A stretch of 64,000 nt of DNA, taken from assembly GCF_900103585.1 (NCBI RefSeq), contig NZ_FNHV01000013.1:124001-188000 (forward strand). Direction: 5' to 3'. This DNA is from Streptomyces sp. cf386. GTDB lineage: Bacteria; Actinomycetota; Actinomycetes; Streptomycetales; Streptomycetaceae. Positions 16,540-24,779 of this stretch are shown here, piece by piece (positions within the stretch are counted from its first letter, which is position 1; each line of letters starts with the position of its first letter). The position numbers and the translations under genes are program-made. The notes under the pieces were generated by a model. That model saw only the letters and a list, made by a program, of their open reading frames with translations, was not told the DNA's origin and searched no databases.

Positions 16540-17520
16540 ATGCCCGACCCGTGGCGCCCCGCCCCCGGCCCGGTCGTCTGCGTCGGCGAGACCATGGCGG
16601 CGTTGGCCCCCGACCCGCCGAGCCCTCTGCTGGACGCGGCACACCTGCGGTTGTCCGTGGCGGGGGCCGAGTCGAACGTTGCCATGTATCTGGCCGACCA
16701 CGGCATCCCCGTCGCCTGGCTCTCGGCGCTCGGTGACGATCCCCTGGGACACCGGGTGCGCGCCACCGTTGCCGCCGCCGGCGTCGATGTGTCGCAGGTG
16801 CGCACCGACCCCCACCGCCCGACCGGCCTGCTGGTCAAGGACCCGGCCCCGGACGGGACACGCGTGCACTACTACCGGCGCGGCTCGGCCGCCTCCGCCC
16901 TCGGCCCCGAGGCACTGGACGGCCCGCCCGTGCGCACCGCGTCTCTGGTGCACCTGACCGGCATCACCCCGGCCCTGTCCGCTTCGTGCCGTCAACTGGT
17001 GACCCGGGCCCTGGCCGACGAGCCCGGCGCACGCCCCTACGCGGTGAGCTTCGACGTCAACCACCGAGCCGCCCTCTGGCCGGACGGGTCGGCCCCGGCC
17101 GTGCTGCGCGAACTGGCCGACCGGGCCGACATCGTCTTCGTCGGCCTGGACGAGGCGCAGGCCCTGTGGGGCGAGCGGCTGACCTCGGCGGACGTACGGG
17201 CGCTCCTGCCCCGTCCCCACATCCTCGTCGTCAAGGACGGTGCCAACGACGCGACCGCGTTCACCGGCGAGGGCGTCCACACCGTGCCGACGCCGCGCGT
17301 GACGGTGGTCGAGGCCGTCGGTGCCGGTGACGCGTTCGCGGCCGGTTTCCTCGCGGGCCTGCTGCGGGGCACGACCACGACCCGGGCCCTGCGGCTGGGC
17401 CATCTCACCGCCGCCTCCGCCCTCCGGGTCACGGGAGACCACGGCCCCCTGCCCGACCCGCAGGAGATGGAGGCGCTGCTCGCGCTCTCGGTACGGGAGT
17501 GGGCCGAGCAGGGGCGGTAG
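16513..17520 (+). CDS. PfkB family carbohydrate kinase, probable 2-keto-3-deoxygalactonate kinase
   Basis: A 335-residue ribokinase-fold kinase. Substrate-side motif AGAESNVAMYLADHG is near the start; the PfkB signature VVEAVGAGDAFAAGFLAGLL carries the catalytic base Asp273. It begins VVCVGETMAALAPD, typical for KDG kinases. In context it phosphorylates KDGal before aldol cleavage. E. coli uses an unrelated DgoK fold, so this would be a functional replacement (inferred). The GTG at 16513 is chosen for its overlap with the mini-ORF stop; an in-frame ATG at 16540 is the alternative. It is the last gene of the galactonate block. Confidence 0.88.
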   Translation: MTAAHRDPGMPDPWRPAPGPVVCVGETMAALAPDPPSPLLDAAHLRLSVAGAESNVAMYLADHGIPVAWLSALGDDPLGHRVRATVAAAGVDVSQVRTDPHRPTGLLVKDPAPDGTRVHYYRRGSAASALGPEALDGPPVRTASLVHLTGITPALSASCRQLVTRALADEPGARPYAVSFDVNHRAALWPDGSAPAVLRELADRADIVFVGLDEAQALWGERLTSADVRALLPRPHILVVKDGANDATAFTGEGVHTVPTPRVTVVEAVGAGDAFAAGFLAGLLRGTTTTRALRLGHLTAASALRVTGDHGPLPDPQEMEALLALSVREWAEQGR

Positions 17521-17536
17521 GCCGGTCCTCATTCCA

Positions 17537-17551
17537 ATACATCGGATGCAT
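17537..17551. promoter_or_regulatory. operator-like palindrome 1 upstream of GH95
   Basis: ATACATCGGATGCAT, a 15-bp palindrome with a single central base and 6 of 7 half-site matches. It belongs to the same motif family (ATACATC-n-GATGTAT) as two sites about 130-150 bp downstream. Confidence 0.6.
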
Positions 17552-17634
17552 CGGGCTCCGGGCGATCGGTGCTGATGGGTGCGTGGGCTCCAACTCAGCC
17601 AACCGATCGGTAGTTTCCTTCACTTACCGAGTCG

Positions 17635-17663
17635 TTGACAGGTGCACGCAAGCTGCCTACGTT
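17635..17663 (+). promoter_or_regulatory. GH95 promoter
   Basis: TTGACA at 17635-17640, a 17-bp spacer and TACGTT at 17658-17663 form a good housekeeping-type promoter. The predicted transcription start, near 17670, falls at the edge of the first of two adjacent operator-like palindromes. Confidence 0.7.
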
Positions 17664-17669
17664 CCCCAG

Positions 17670-17702
17670 ATACACCCGATGTATCAGACGCATCCGATGT
17701 AT
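17670..17702. promoter_or_regulatory. tandem operator-like palindromes 2 and 3
   Basis: ATACACCCGATGTAT (17670-17684) and ACGCATCCGATGTAT (17688-17702) each fit ATACATC-n-GATGTAT with one or two mismatches. Their centres are 18 bp apart. They sit at about +1 to +33 of the predicted transcript, a position suited to repression by a dimeric regulator. Confidence 0.65.
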
Positions 17703-17731
17703 CGACGACCCATCAGGTCTGGAGGACAACG

Positions 17732-20068
17732 ATGACCTCTCAGCCGGACAAACGCTCGCCGATGCCCCGCAGAGCCGTACTCGGCACCGCCCTGGGCGGC
17801 GCGGCAGCGGCAGCCCTGCCCGGGACCGCCCACGCCGAAGAGCCGTTACGAACGGTGCCGTCCGTCGCCGAAGGCTCGGTGGCAGGGGGCGCCGCACGCC
17901 CCTGGAGACTGCGCGACACCATGACGACCGACGGCGCCTGGGCGAGGTTCCTGCGCGGCCAGGATCTGCTGTGGAGCAGGCTGCCGACCCGCTGGTACGA
18001 GGGCCCGTTCCTCGGTGACGGACTGCTCGGCAGCATGGTCTACCAGGAGCCGGGCGCCAACCGGATCCGCTTCACGGTCCAGCACGGCCGAGTCCAGGAT
18101 CACCGGCCGGAGTTCGGCAGTGGCTGGGGCACCTGCCGTCTCCCGGTCGGGCACCTCACGCTCGACCCGGTCGGCCACATCGTCTCCGTCGACTGGCGGC
18201 TGAGCCTGTGGGACGCCGAGCTCACCGGCACCGTCACCACCACCGCCGGCGAACTCACCCTCTCCGCCCTCATCCATGAAGAGGTCCTGGCCGTCCACGC
18301 GACGGCCGACGGCGACGAACGCGTCGTCTGGACGTTCCACCCCGAGGAGGCCATCAGCCCCCGCAAGATCAGCGAGGCCCCGCCCGCGGGCTACACCGCC
18401 AACCCGCCCTGGACCACCAGGACCACCCCCGACGGCACCGAGCAGGTGCTCCAACCCCTCACCGGCGGCGGCCAAACAGCCACCGCGTATCGCCGCACCG
18501 GCGACGACCTGTTGCTGAGCGTCGGACACAGCTTCCCCTCGGACACCGCCGCCGAGGCCGACTCGCTGCGCAGCCTCCGGCGCGCGACGTCGTACGGCGC
18601 CCTCAGACGACGGCACACCAACTGGTGGCACGCGTTCTACCAGAAGAGCTTCGTCTCGTTCCCCGACCAGCGGTTGCAGAGTTTCCACTGGATCCAGCTC
18701 TACAAGGTCGCCTCCGCCAGCCGCGCCGGCGGCCCCGTGATGGCCACCTGCGGGCCCTGGCTGGAGCCCACACCCTGGCCCGCGGTCTGGTGGAACCTCA
18801 ACATCCAACTGGAGTACTGGCTCATCCACGGCTCCAACCACCTGGAACTGGACGCCCTGGCCACCACCCTGCGCCAGAACCAGGAACAGCTCATCGCCAA
18901 CGTGCCCGTCGCCTACCGCTCGGACAGCTCCGGCGTCGGCCGCAGCTCCGACATGTTCGCCAACCGGAGCGTGGGCCGACCCGGCACCGGAGCCGAGACC
19001 GGCGACCTCACCTGGGCGCTGCACAACGCCTGGCTGTCCTACCGGCACTCCATGGACAAGGCCCTGCTCCGCGACACCATCTACCCGGTGCTGCGCCGCG
19101 CGATCAACTACTACCTGCACTTCCTCACCCCGGGCAGCGACGGCAGGCTCCACCTGCCGAGCACCCTCTCGCCCGAGTACCCCGTCGTGCCGCCGCAGGA
19201 CACCAACTACGACCTGGCCCTGATCCGCTGGGGCTGCCGGACGCTCATCGAGTCGGCCGAACTCCTCGGCCTCGACGATGAGTTGATCCCGCGCTGGCAG
19301 GAGGTCCTGGCCAGACTCACTCCGTACCCGGTCGACGACAACGGCTTCATGATCGGCGCCGACACCCCGTACGCACAGTCCCACCGCCACTACTCCCACC
19401 TGCTGATGGTGTACCCGCTGTACCTGGTCAACTGGGACCAGCCGGAGAACCGCGACCTCATCACGAAGTCCGTCACCCACTGGCACGCACTGACCGGCGC
19501 CCACCGGGGCTACAGCTACACCGGGGCCGCGTCCATCCACGCGATGACCGGCGACGGCGACACCGCGATCACCTACCTGCGGAAGTTCTTCGACACCGGC
19601 ACCCGCTACCCGTGCCAGGCCAACACGCACTACACCGAAGCCGGTCCGGTCATCGAGACACCCCTGTCCGCCTCGCAGTCCCTGCACGACATGTTCTGCC
19701 AGAGCTGGGGCGGTGTGATCCGGGTCTTCCCGGCCGTTGCGTCCGACTGGGCCGACGTCACCCTGCACAACTTCCGCACCCAGGGCGCCTTCCTGATCAG
19801 TGCCGTCCGCGAGGCGGGGGAGACGCGGTTCATCCGGGTCAGGAGCCTGGCGGGCGAGCCGCTCAAGCTCCGCCACGGCCTCGGCGGCGCCCTCACCGTA
19901 CTCCTGGACGACGGCACCCCGGCCCGCACCGACGACCTGGGCGACGGCACCCTCGCCATCGACCTGCCCCGAGGCCGCGAGGTCCTCGTCCACTCCGGTT
20001 CCCGCCCCGACCTGGTCATCGCGCCCGTAGCGGTCAGCGAACCGGGCGCGGCCTGGGGACTGCCGTAA
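17732..20068 (+). CDS. secreted GH95-like glycoside hydrolase (alpha-L-fucosidase/alpha-L-galactosidase family)
   Basis: A 778-residue exported enzyme. The Tat-type signal (PRRAVLGTALGG) ends near AHAEEP. Family hallmarks are WYEGPFLGDGLLGSMVY near the N-terminus, the HRHYSHL motif at about residues 551-557, and the C-terminal block QSWGGVIRVFPAV, typical of GH95. Members cleave alpha-1,2-L-fucosides or alpha-L-galactosides. The ATG has GGAGG 7 nt upstream. Codon 39 is TTA (17846-17848), rare in Streptomyces and read by the bldA tRNA, so production may be tied to development. GH97 follows 50 bp later, probably in the same transcript. Confidence 0.82.
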   Translation: MTSQPDKRSPMPRRAVLGTALGGAAAAALPGTAHAEEPLRTVPSVAEGSVAGGAARPWRLRDTMTTDGAWARFLRGQDLLWSRLPTRWYEGPFLGDGLLGSMVYQEPGANRIRFTVQHGRVQDHRPEFGSGWGTCRLPVGHLTLDPVGHIVSVDWRLSLWDAELTGTVTTTAGELTLSALIHEEVLAVHATADGDERVVWTFHPEEAISPRKISEAPPAGYTANPPWTTRTTPDGTEQVLQPLTGGGQTATAYRRTGDDLLLSVGHSFPSDTAAEADSLRSLRRATSYGALRRRHTNWWHAFYQKSFVSFPDQRLQSFHWIQLYKVASASRAGGPVMATCGPWLEPTPWPAVWWNLNIQLEYWLIHGSNHLELDALATTLRQNQEQLIANVPVAYRSDSSGVGRSSDMFANRSVGRPGTGAETGDLTWALHNAWLSYRHSMDKALLRDTIYPVLRRAINYYLHFLTPGSDGRLHLPSTLSPEYPVVPPQDTNYDLALIRWGCRTLIESAELLGLDDELIPRWQEVLARLTPYPVDDNGFMIGADTPYAQSHRHYSHLLMVYPLYLVNWDQPENRDLITKSVTHWHALTGAHRGYSYTGAASIHAMTGDGDTAITYLRKFFDTGTRYPCQANTHYTEAGPVIETPLSASQSLHDMFCQSWGGVIRVFPAVASDWADVTLHNFRTQGAFLISAVREAGETRFIRVRSLAGEPLKLRHGLGGALTVLLDDGTPARTDDLGDGTLAIDLPRGREVLVHSGSRPDLVIAPVAVSEPGAAWGLP

Positions 20069-20118
20069 AAGGCCACACCTCAGACCACTCCCCAGGCCAC
20101 ACATCTCGGAGGGTTCTC

Positions 20119-22009
20119 ATGGCTGTTCCGACCAGAACCGCGGTCGCCGCGCTCTGCGCCGGCCTGACCGCCGCACTCCTCACGACGGCCCCCGCACGGG
20201 CCGAACAGCACGACCAGATCTGGACCGTCTCCGAGGCGCCGCACGCACCCCGCGCCCGGATATCCCTGGACGACGCCACCGGCACGCTCAGCCTCTCGGT
20301 GTCACGCGACGGCCGTACGGTCATCGAACCGTCGCCCGTCGGCGTCGTCACCGAACGGGCCGACCTGTCCAAGGGGTTGCGCTTCCTGCACCGCAAGGAC
20401 CGCACGATCGACGAGCGGTACCGGACGAAGTCCGGGAAACGGCTCGACCGCCGGGTGCGCATGAACGAGACCCGGCTGACCTTCGCCACGGCCGCCGGCG
20501 CCCGCCTCGACCTCGTCGTCCGTGCCTCCGCCGACGGGGTGGCCTATCGATACGTCCTGCCCGCGGGCGGCGGCGACGTGCTCGGCGAGACCTCCGCGTT
20601 CAACCTGCAGCCGGACGCGGGTGCATGGCTCAGCACCTACCGGGTCGACAACGAGGGCCAGTTCACCCAGTACACGGCGGCGACCGCGCCCACCGGCGAG
20701 TACTCCGACCAGGCGCTCTTCGCGACCGACGGCGGCTACACCCTGCTCGCCGAGTCCGACCTCACCGGCGCCTACTCCGGCGCCCGCCTCGCCCACGACC
20801 AGGGCACCGGCACCTACCGGATCAAGCTCGCCGACGACCGCATCCGCACCGACGGCGCCCTCACCACCCCCTGGCGGGCCATGGTCACCGGCGACCTCGC
20901 CACCGTCACCCGCTCCACCTTCACCGACGACCTCGCGCCCTCCTCCAAGGTCGCCGACACCTCCTGGATCCGGCCCGGCACGGTGCTGTGGACCTGGCTC
21001 GCCGGTGGCCGACCGGCCGGGCAGAGCCTCGCGGCGCAGAAGGCCTACGTCGACTACGCCGCCGAGCGGAACTGGCCCTACGAGGCCGTCGACGCCGGCT
21101 GGTACTTCAAGGCCGACGCGTGGGACACCACCGACCCGAACTGGCAGACCAACAGCTGGCTCCCGGAACTCGTCGAGTACGGGCGTGCCAAGGGCGTCGG
21201 CATCATCGTCTGGATCCACCAGCGCGACCTCGACACCCCCGAGGAGCGCGCCCAATGGCTGCCCACCCTGGAGCGGTGGGGCGTCAAGGGCGTCAAGATC
21301 GACTTCATGGACTCCGAGGCGCAGCCCATGCTCCAGTGGTACGACGCCGTCCTCGCGGAGACCGCCGCCCACCACCTCATGATCGACTTCCATGGCTCCA
21401 CGATCCCCAAGGGCATCCAGCGCACCTGGCCGCACGTCATGACCCTGGAGGGCGTCGCCGGAGAGGAGAAGCGGACCAACACCGCCGCCCACCTCGCCAC
21501 CCTGCCCCTTAACCCGCAACGTCATCGGCTCCATGGACTTCACACCCGGCGCCTTCCAGCGCGTCGGCCTGCGCCCCAACACCGACGCGGCCGAGGTCGG
21601 GCTCACCGTCGCCTACGAGTCGGGCCTGCAGATGTTCGCGGGCACACCCGAGTCGTACGACGCCCGCCCGCTCGCCCGCGCCTACTTCGACCAGGTCCCC
21701 GCCGCCTGGGACGACACCCGCCTGCTCGCCGGACAGCCCGGACAGGAAGCGGTGCTCGCCCGCCGCAGCGGCGACCGCTGGTTCCTGGGCGGGGTGTACG
21801 CAGGGGCCGCGCGCACGGCCGAGGTGCCACTGGCGATCGGGTCCGGACGATGGCTGGTCGAGACCGTCCGGGACGGCGCCGACGGGCTCGTGCAGGACCG
21901 GCGGGTGCTGCGCGGCGGCGACACGCTGGTCGTCGATGTCCTCGCCAACGGAGGCTTCGCCGGGATCGCCTGTCCGTGGAAACCGGGCGTCACCACCTGC
22001 TATCGCTGA
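20119..22009 (+). pseudogene. GH97 family glycosidase, frameshifted
   Basis: About 630 codons of a secreted GH97 (alpha-galactosidase/alpha-glucosidase) gene. It has a signal peptide (AGLTAALLTTAPARA), an N-terminal beta domain (GVAYRYVLP), and a barrel with TWLAGGRPAGQSLAAQKAYVD, AVDAGWYF and the likely nucleophile Asp395 in KIDFMDS. The reading frame breaks near 21508-21512. The expected LPLTRNVIGSMDFTPGAFQ needs one base fewer than the observed cttaacc, and the downstream part continues intact in another frame to 22009 (MDFTPGAFQRVGL to PWKPGVTTCYR). Either a recent +1 mutation or a sequencing error. GGAGGG precedes the ATG. Confidence 0.85.
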
Positions 22010-22025
22010 ACGCCCCCACATCCAC

Positions 22026-22047
22026 AATGTTCACATGCATGAACATT
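22026..22047. promoter_or_regulatory. palindromic operator candidate upstream of GH88
   Basis: Two perfect 8-bp arms, AATGTTCA and TGAACATT, are separated by 6 bp. The core GTTCACATGCATGA (22029-22042) matches 12 of 14 bases of a motif upstream of the neighbouring alginate-lyase gene. It lies about 90 bp before the GH88 start. Confidence 0.6.
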
Positions 22048-22130
22048 ACTCACGTGGGTGTACATCGATGCGCCGGACATGCAAGGCTCGGTCAACTCCT
22101 TTCCCCCGATGACCAGTTGGAGGGATCAGC

Positions 22131-23363
22131 ATGAGTGTTTCCCGGCGTACTGTGCTGGCTTCGGCGGCCGGTGTCGCTGCGGTGACCGCCGCGTCGACAC
22201 CGGCCGTGGCGGCGGACGCGACCACCGCAAGGACACCGGCACCGACCCTGCGAAAGCTCCGCGCGGCGGCCGACTACGCCGTCGACAAGGTCCGCACCGT
22301 CGCACCGACCGTGACCGCCTTCCCCGTCGGCACGAAGTTCGAGAAGTGGGTCTACTCGCAGAACGGCGACTGGGTCGGCGGGTTCTGGCCGGGCACGCTG
22401 TGGATGGCATGGCTCTACAGCAAGGAAGACGCCTTCCGCGGCTGGGCACTTGCGTCGGCCGAGAAGCTGGCCCCGCGCCAGTACGACACCGGCACCCACG
22501 ACCTCGGGTTCCTCTTCTACCCGTCCTGGGTCACGGCCTGGCGACTGACGGGCGACCAGGCCTGGCGGGCCGGGGCCCTGCGGGCGGCCGACTCGTTGAT
22601 CCAGCGCTACAACCCGCGCGGGCGCTTCATCAGGGCGTGGGGTGCGCTGAACGACGAGCGGAACGCCGGCCGGGTCATCATCGACACGATGATGAACCTC
22701 GACCTGCTGGCGTTCGCGAGCGGTCAGACCGGTGACGACAAGTACCTGAACATCGCCGTGGAGCACGCGAAGACGGCCCAGCGGGTCTTCCTGCGACCCG
22801 ACGGATCGACCCCGCACGTGTACGACTTCGACCCGGCCGGCGGTGCCCCGATCGGACCGAACACCGTCCAGGGATACAGCCCCACGTCCTGCTGGTCGCG
22901 CGGGCAGGCGTGGGGCCTGTACGGGTTCACCACCATGTACCGACGCACCGGAAACCCCGAGTTCCTGGCCACCGCCCGCAGACTCGCGGACTTCGCGGTG
23001 GGCGCGCTCACCGCGGACCACGTCCCCGTGTGGGACTACCGTGCGCCGCAACAGCCGTACGACATCAAGGACGCCTCGGCCGGCGCGATCATGGCGTGCG
23101 GCCTGCTCGACCTGTCCGCTGCCACTGGTCGGCAGGCCTACCGCGAGGTGGCGCTACGGCTGCTCACCGCGCTGTCGGAGACCTGCCTGACGCAGAACTC
23201 GACCCGCGCCGAGGCGGTCGTGGCCCGCTGCACCCGCAACCGGCCCAGCGAGGACGGGGTCGAGATCTCTCTCCCGTACGCCGACTACTACCTGCTGGAG
23301 GGCATCCTGCGCGTGCTCCAGCCGCAGGACGTCGACCGGGCGATCGACCTGTCCACGGTCTGA
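22131..23363 (+). CDS. secreted GH88 unsaturated uronyl hydrolase
   Basis: A 410-residue enzyme of the (alpha/alpha)6 barrel GH88 family, which hydrates unsaturated uronic acids released by polysaccharide lyases. The N-terminus is a Tat-like signal (SRRTVLASAAG to AVAAD). The two key aspartates appear as Asp124 (THDLGFLFYPS) and Asp185 (IIDTMMNLDLL), 61 residues apart as in Bacillus UGL (Asp88/Asp149). GYSPTSCWSRGQAWGLYGF and DASAGAIMACGLLDL are further signatures. Most GH88 proteins are cytoplasmic, so the export signal is notable. GGAGGG precedes the ATG. Confidence 0.9.
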   Translation: MSVSRRTVLASAAGVAAVTAASTPAVAADATTARTPAPTLRKLRAAADYAVDKVRTVAPTVTAFPVGTKFEKWVYSQNGDWVGGFWPGTLWMAWLYSKEDAFRGWALASAEKLAPRQYDTGTHDLGFLFYPSWVTAWRLTGDQAWRAGALRAADSLIQRYNPRGRFIRAWGALNDERNAGRVIIDTMMNLDLLAFASGQTGDDKYLNIAVEHAKTAQRVFLRPDGSTPHVYDFDPAGGAPIGPNTVQGYSPTSCWSRGQAWGLYGFTTMYRRTGNPEFLATARRLADFAVGALTADHVPVWDYRAPQQPYDIKDASAGAIMACGLLDLSAATGRQAYREVALRLLTALSETCLTQNSTRAEAVVARCTRNRPSEDGVEISLPYADYYLLEGILRVLQPQDVDRAIDLSTV

Positions 23364-23383
23364 CCGGCTGAGGTACCGGTCAG
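23360..23383. terminator. bidirectional terminator
   Basis: An 8-bp perfect stem (CTGACCGG at 23360-23367 with CCGGTCAG at 23376-23383) and 8-nt loop. It overlaps the stop codons of both convergent genes, GH88 and the alginate-lyase family gene. Confidence 0.7.
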
Positions 23384-24657
23384 CCCGCGATCGAGTCCAA
23401 CTGCTCCGCCGCCGGGCGCAGGGCCCACAGGTCCCCGCCCGGCGGCTCCTCCAGCAGTGGGACGGCCCGTTGCGCCCGCCTGTCCCCGGCGTCGGCGGCC
23501 GCGTGGACGACGTCGGTCGCCGCGTACCGGTGGAATTCGAGCTCCGGATGCGGCCAGGCGGCGGCTCCCGTCGCGGCCGGCAGCAGATAGTCCACCGCCT
23601 TGAACAGGCTCTGTCCCTCCGGTCCCTGATACGCCCACAGATCCACCCCGACGTGCCGGCCGATGGCGGCGAGCCGGGTGTAGGCGACCAGGTCGAACGT
23701 CGAGTAGTGCCAACTCCTGGTCCGGGTCAGCTCCTGGGGCTGGCTGCCGTCGGGCGCGATCTGCGGGGCGATGCGCCCCCGCCGGGCGTCCAGGACGGTG
23801 CGGCGGGCCGGCTCCTCGTCGCCGGTCGCGTAGGCGAGCCCGGCGAGCAGCATGTCGTAGAAGGTGCCGTGGTTGTTGCCGGCGGCGGCCTCCTGCTTGC
23901 CGAAGTCGCTGTTCCGCAGCCAGTCGAGGAAGTCGGAGTTCCACTTCGCCATGCCGACGCGGTCCTTCGCGGTCCAGCCCGGGGCGCCGGTGTCCAGCAG
24001 GGCGAGCGCGTCGAGGACGCTGGTGTACGACTGCGAGAAGTCGATGATGCCGATGGCGCGGCCGTCGTACTTGCACGGGATGAACTGGGCGTGGTTCAGG
24101 TTCGGGTTCATCCTGGTGGCCGGATCGAGGAACCAGGTGCGCAGTATCTGCCCGGCCTTCTCGGCGTACCGCCGGTCGCCCGTGTAGTACCAGGCGAGGG
24201 AGAGGTCGTAGGAGGAGTCGAAGGTCCTCTCGACGTCCTGGCGGTCGGTACCGGAGTCGACCTCGGGATTGCGCTCGCCGTCGCGCTGCACATACGGGCA
24301 TCCCCACGGGTTCTCCGGGGTCGGGGCCTGGGTGGGCCACCAGTACGGAGCCTGACTGAGGTAGTCGTGGATATCGCCGCCGGGCGCCGGCCTCGGCTTG
24401 TCGACGACGGTCCAGGGCCCCTGCCCGAGCCATCTGTCGGCACGCGCCCTCAACGCCTCGACGGTCCGGCGGAGTTGCGGATCTCCGTGCTCCAGCCGGA
24501 CCTTCGTCCGGTGCAGACGGGCGCCGTCCAGGACGGCGGTGTGCGGGACGCGAGGCGCGTGCTGCGCCTCCGTCCGGGCCGACGCGACGGGGGAGGCCCC
24601 CGTGGTCAACGCGGCCATGGCCAGCAGCAGGACGACCAGTCGGGATCTCACACGCAT
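23380..24657 (-). CDS. secreted alginate lyase family protein (PF05426-like)
   Basis: A 425-residue protein with a signal peptide (RSRLVVLLLAMAALTTGASPVASA) and an (alpha/alpha)n-toroid alginate-lyase domain. Motifs are YLSQAPYWWP, FSQSYTSVLDALALL, GNNHGTFYDMLLAGLAYATG and SWHYSTFDLVAYTRLA; the Asn-His of NNHGTFYD and the His/Tyr of SWHYS are probable active-site residues. It should cut a uronic-acid polysaccharide by beta-elimination, yielding ends that the neighbouring GH88 could process. Substrate (alginate, pectic or another polyuronate) is not determined. The ATG has GGAG 9 nt upstream. Confidence 0.85.
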   Translation of the reverse strand: MRVRSRLVVLLLAMAALTTGASPVASARTEAQHAPRVPHTAVLDGARLHRTKVRLEHGDPQLRRTVEALRARADRWLGQGPWTVVDKPRPAPGGDIHDYLSQAPYWWPTQAPTPENPWGCPYVQRDGERNPEVDSGTDRQDVERTFDSSYDLSLAWYYTGDRRYAEKAGQILRTWFLDPATRMNPNLNHAQFIPCKYDGRAIGIIDFSQSYTSVLDALALLDTGAPGWTAKDRVGMAKWNSDFLDWLRNSDFGKQEAAAGNNHGTFYDMLLAGLAYATGDEEPARRTVLDARRGRIAPQIAPDGSQPQELTRTRSWHYSTFDLVAYTRLAAIGRHVGVDLWAYQGPEGQSLFKAVDYLLPAATGAAAWPHPELEFHRYAATDVVHAAADAGDRRAQRAVPLLEEPPGGDLWALRPAAEQLDSIAG

Positions 24658-24694
24658 GGAACACCACTCCAGTCATGCTCATGACATTGATGAA

Positions 24695-24708
24695 TCATGT
24701 ATATGAAC
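24695..24708. promoter_or_regulatory. shared motif upstream of the alginate-lyase family gene
   Basis: TCATGTATATGAAC, which on the minus strand reads GTTCATATACATGA and matches 12 of 14 bases of the core of the palindrome upstream of GH88. It lies about 40 bp before the lyase start, which suggests a common regulator. Confidence 0.5.
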
Positions 24709-24779
24709 GGAATTCAGGTGTGCGTCTTGCGGTGAGCATGCCACGGCGTTCGTGGCAGCGAAAGGGGTCGTGCAACCGA

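Noticed and set aside
17846..20104. 752-codon minus-strand frame opposite GH95
   Set aside because: Antisense shadow; no motif, ribosome-binding site or context, whereas the plus strand carries a full GH95.
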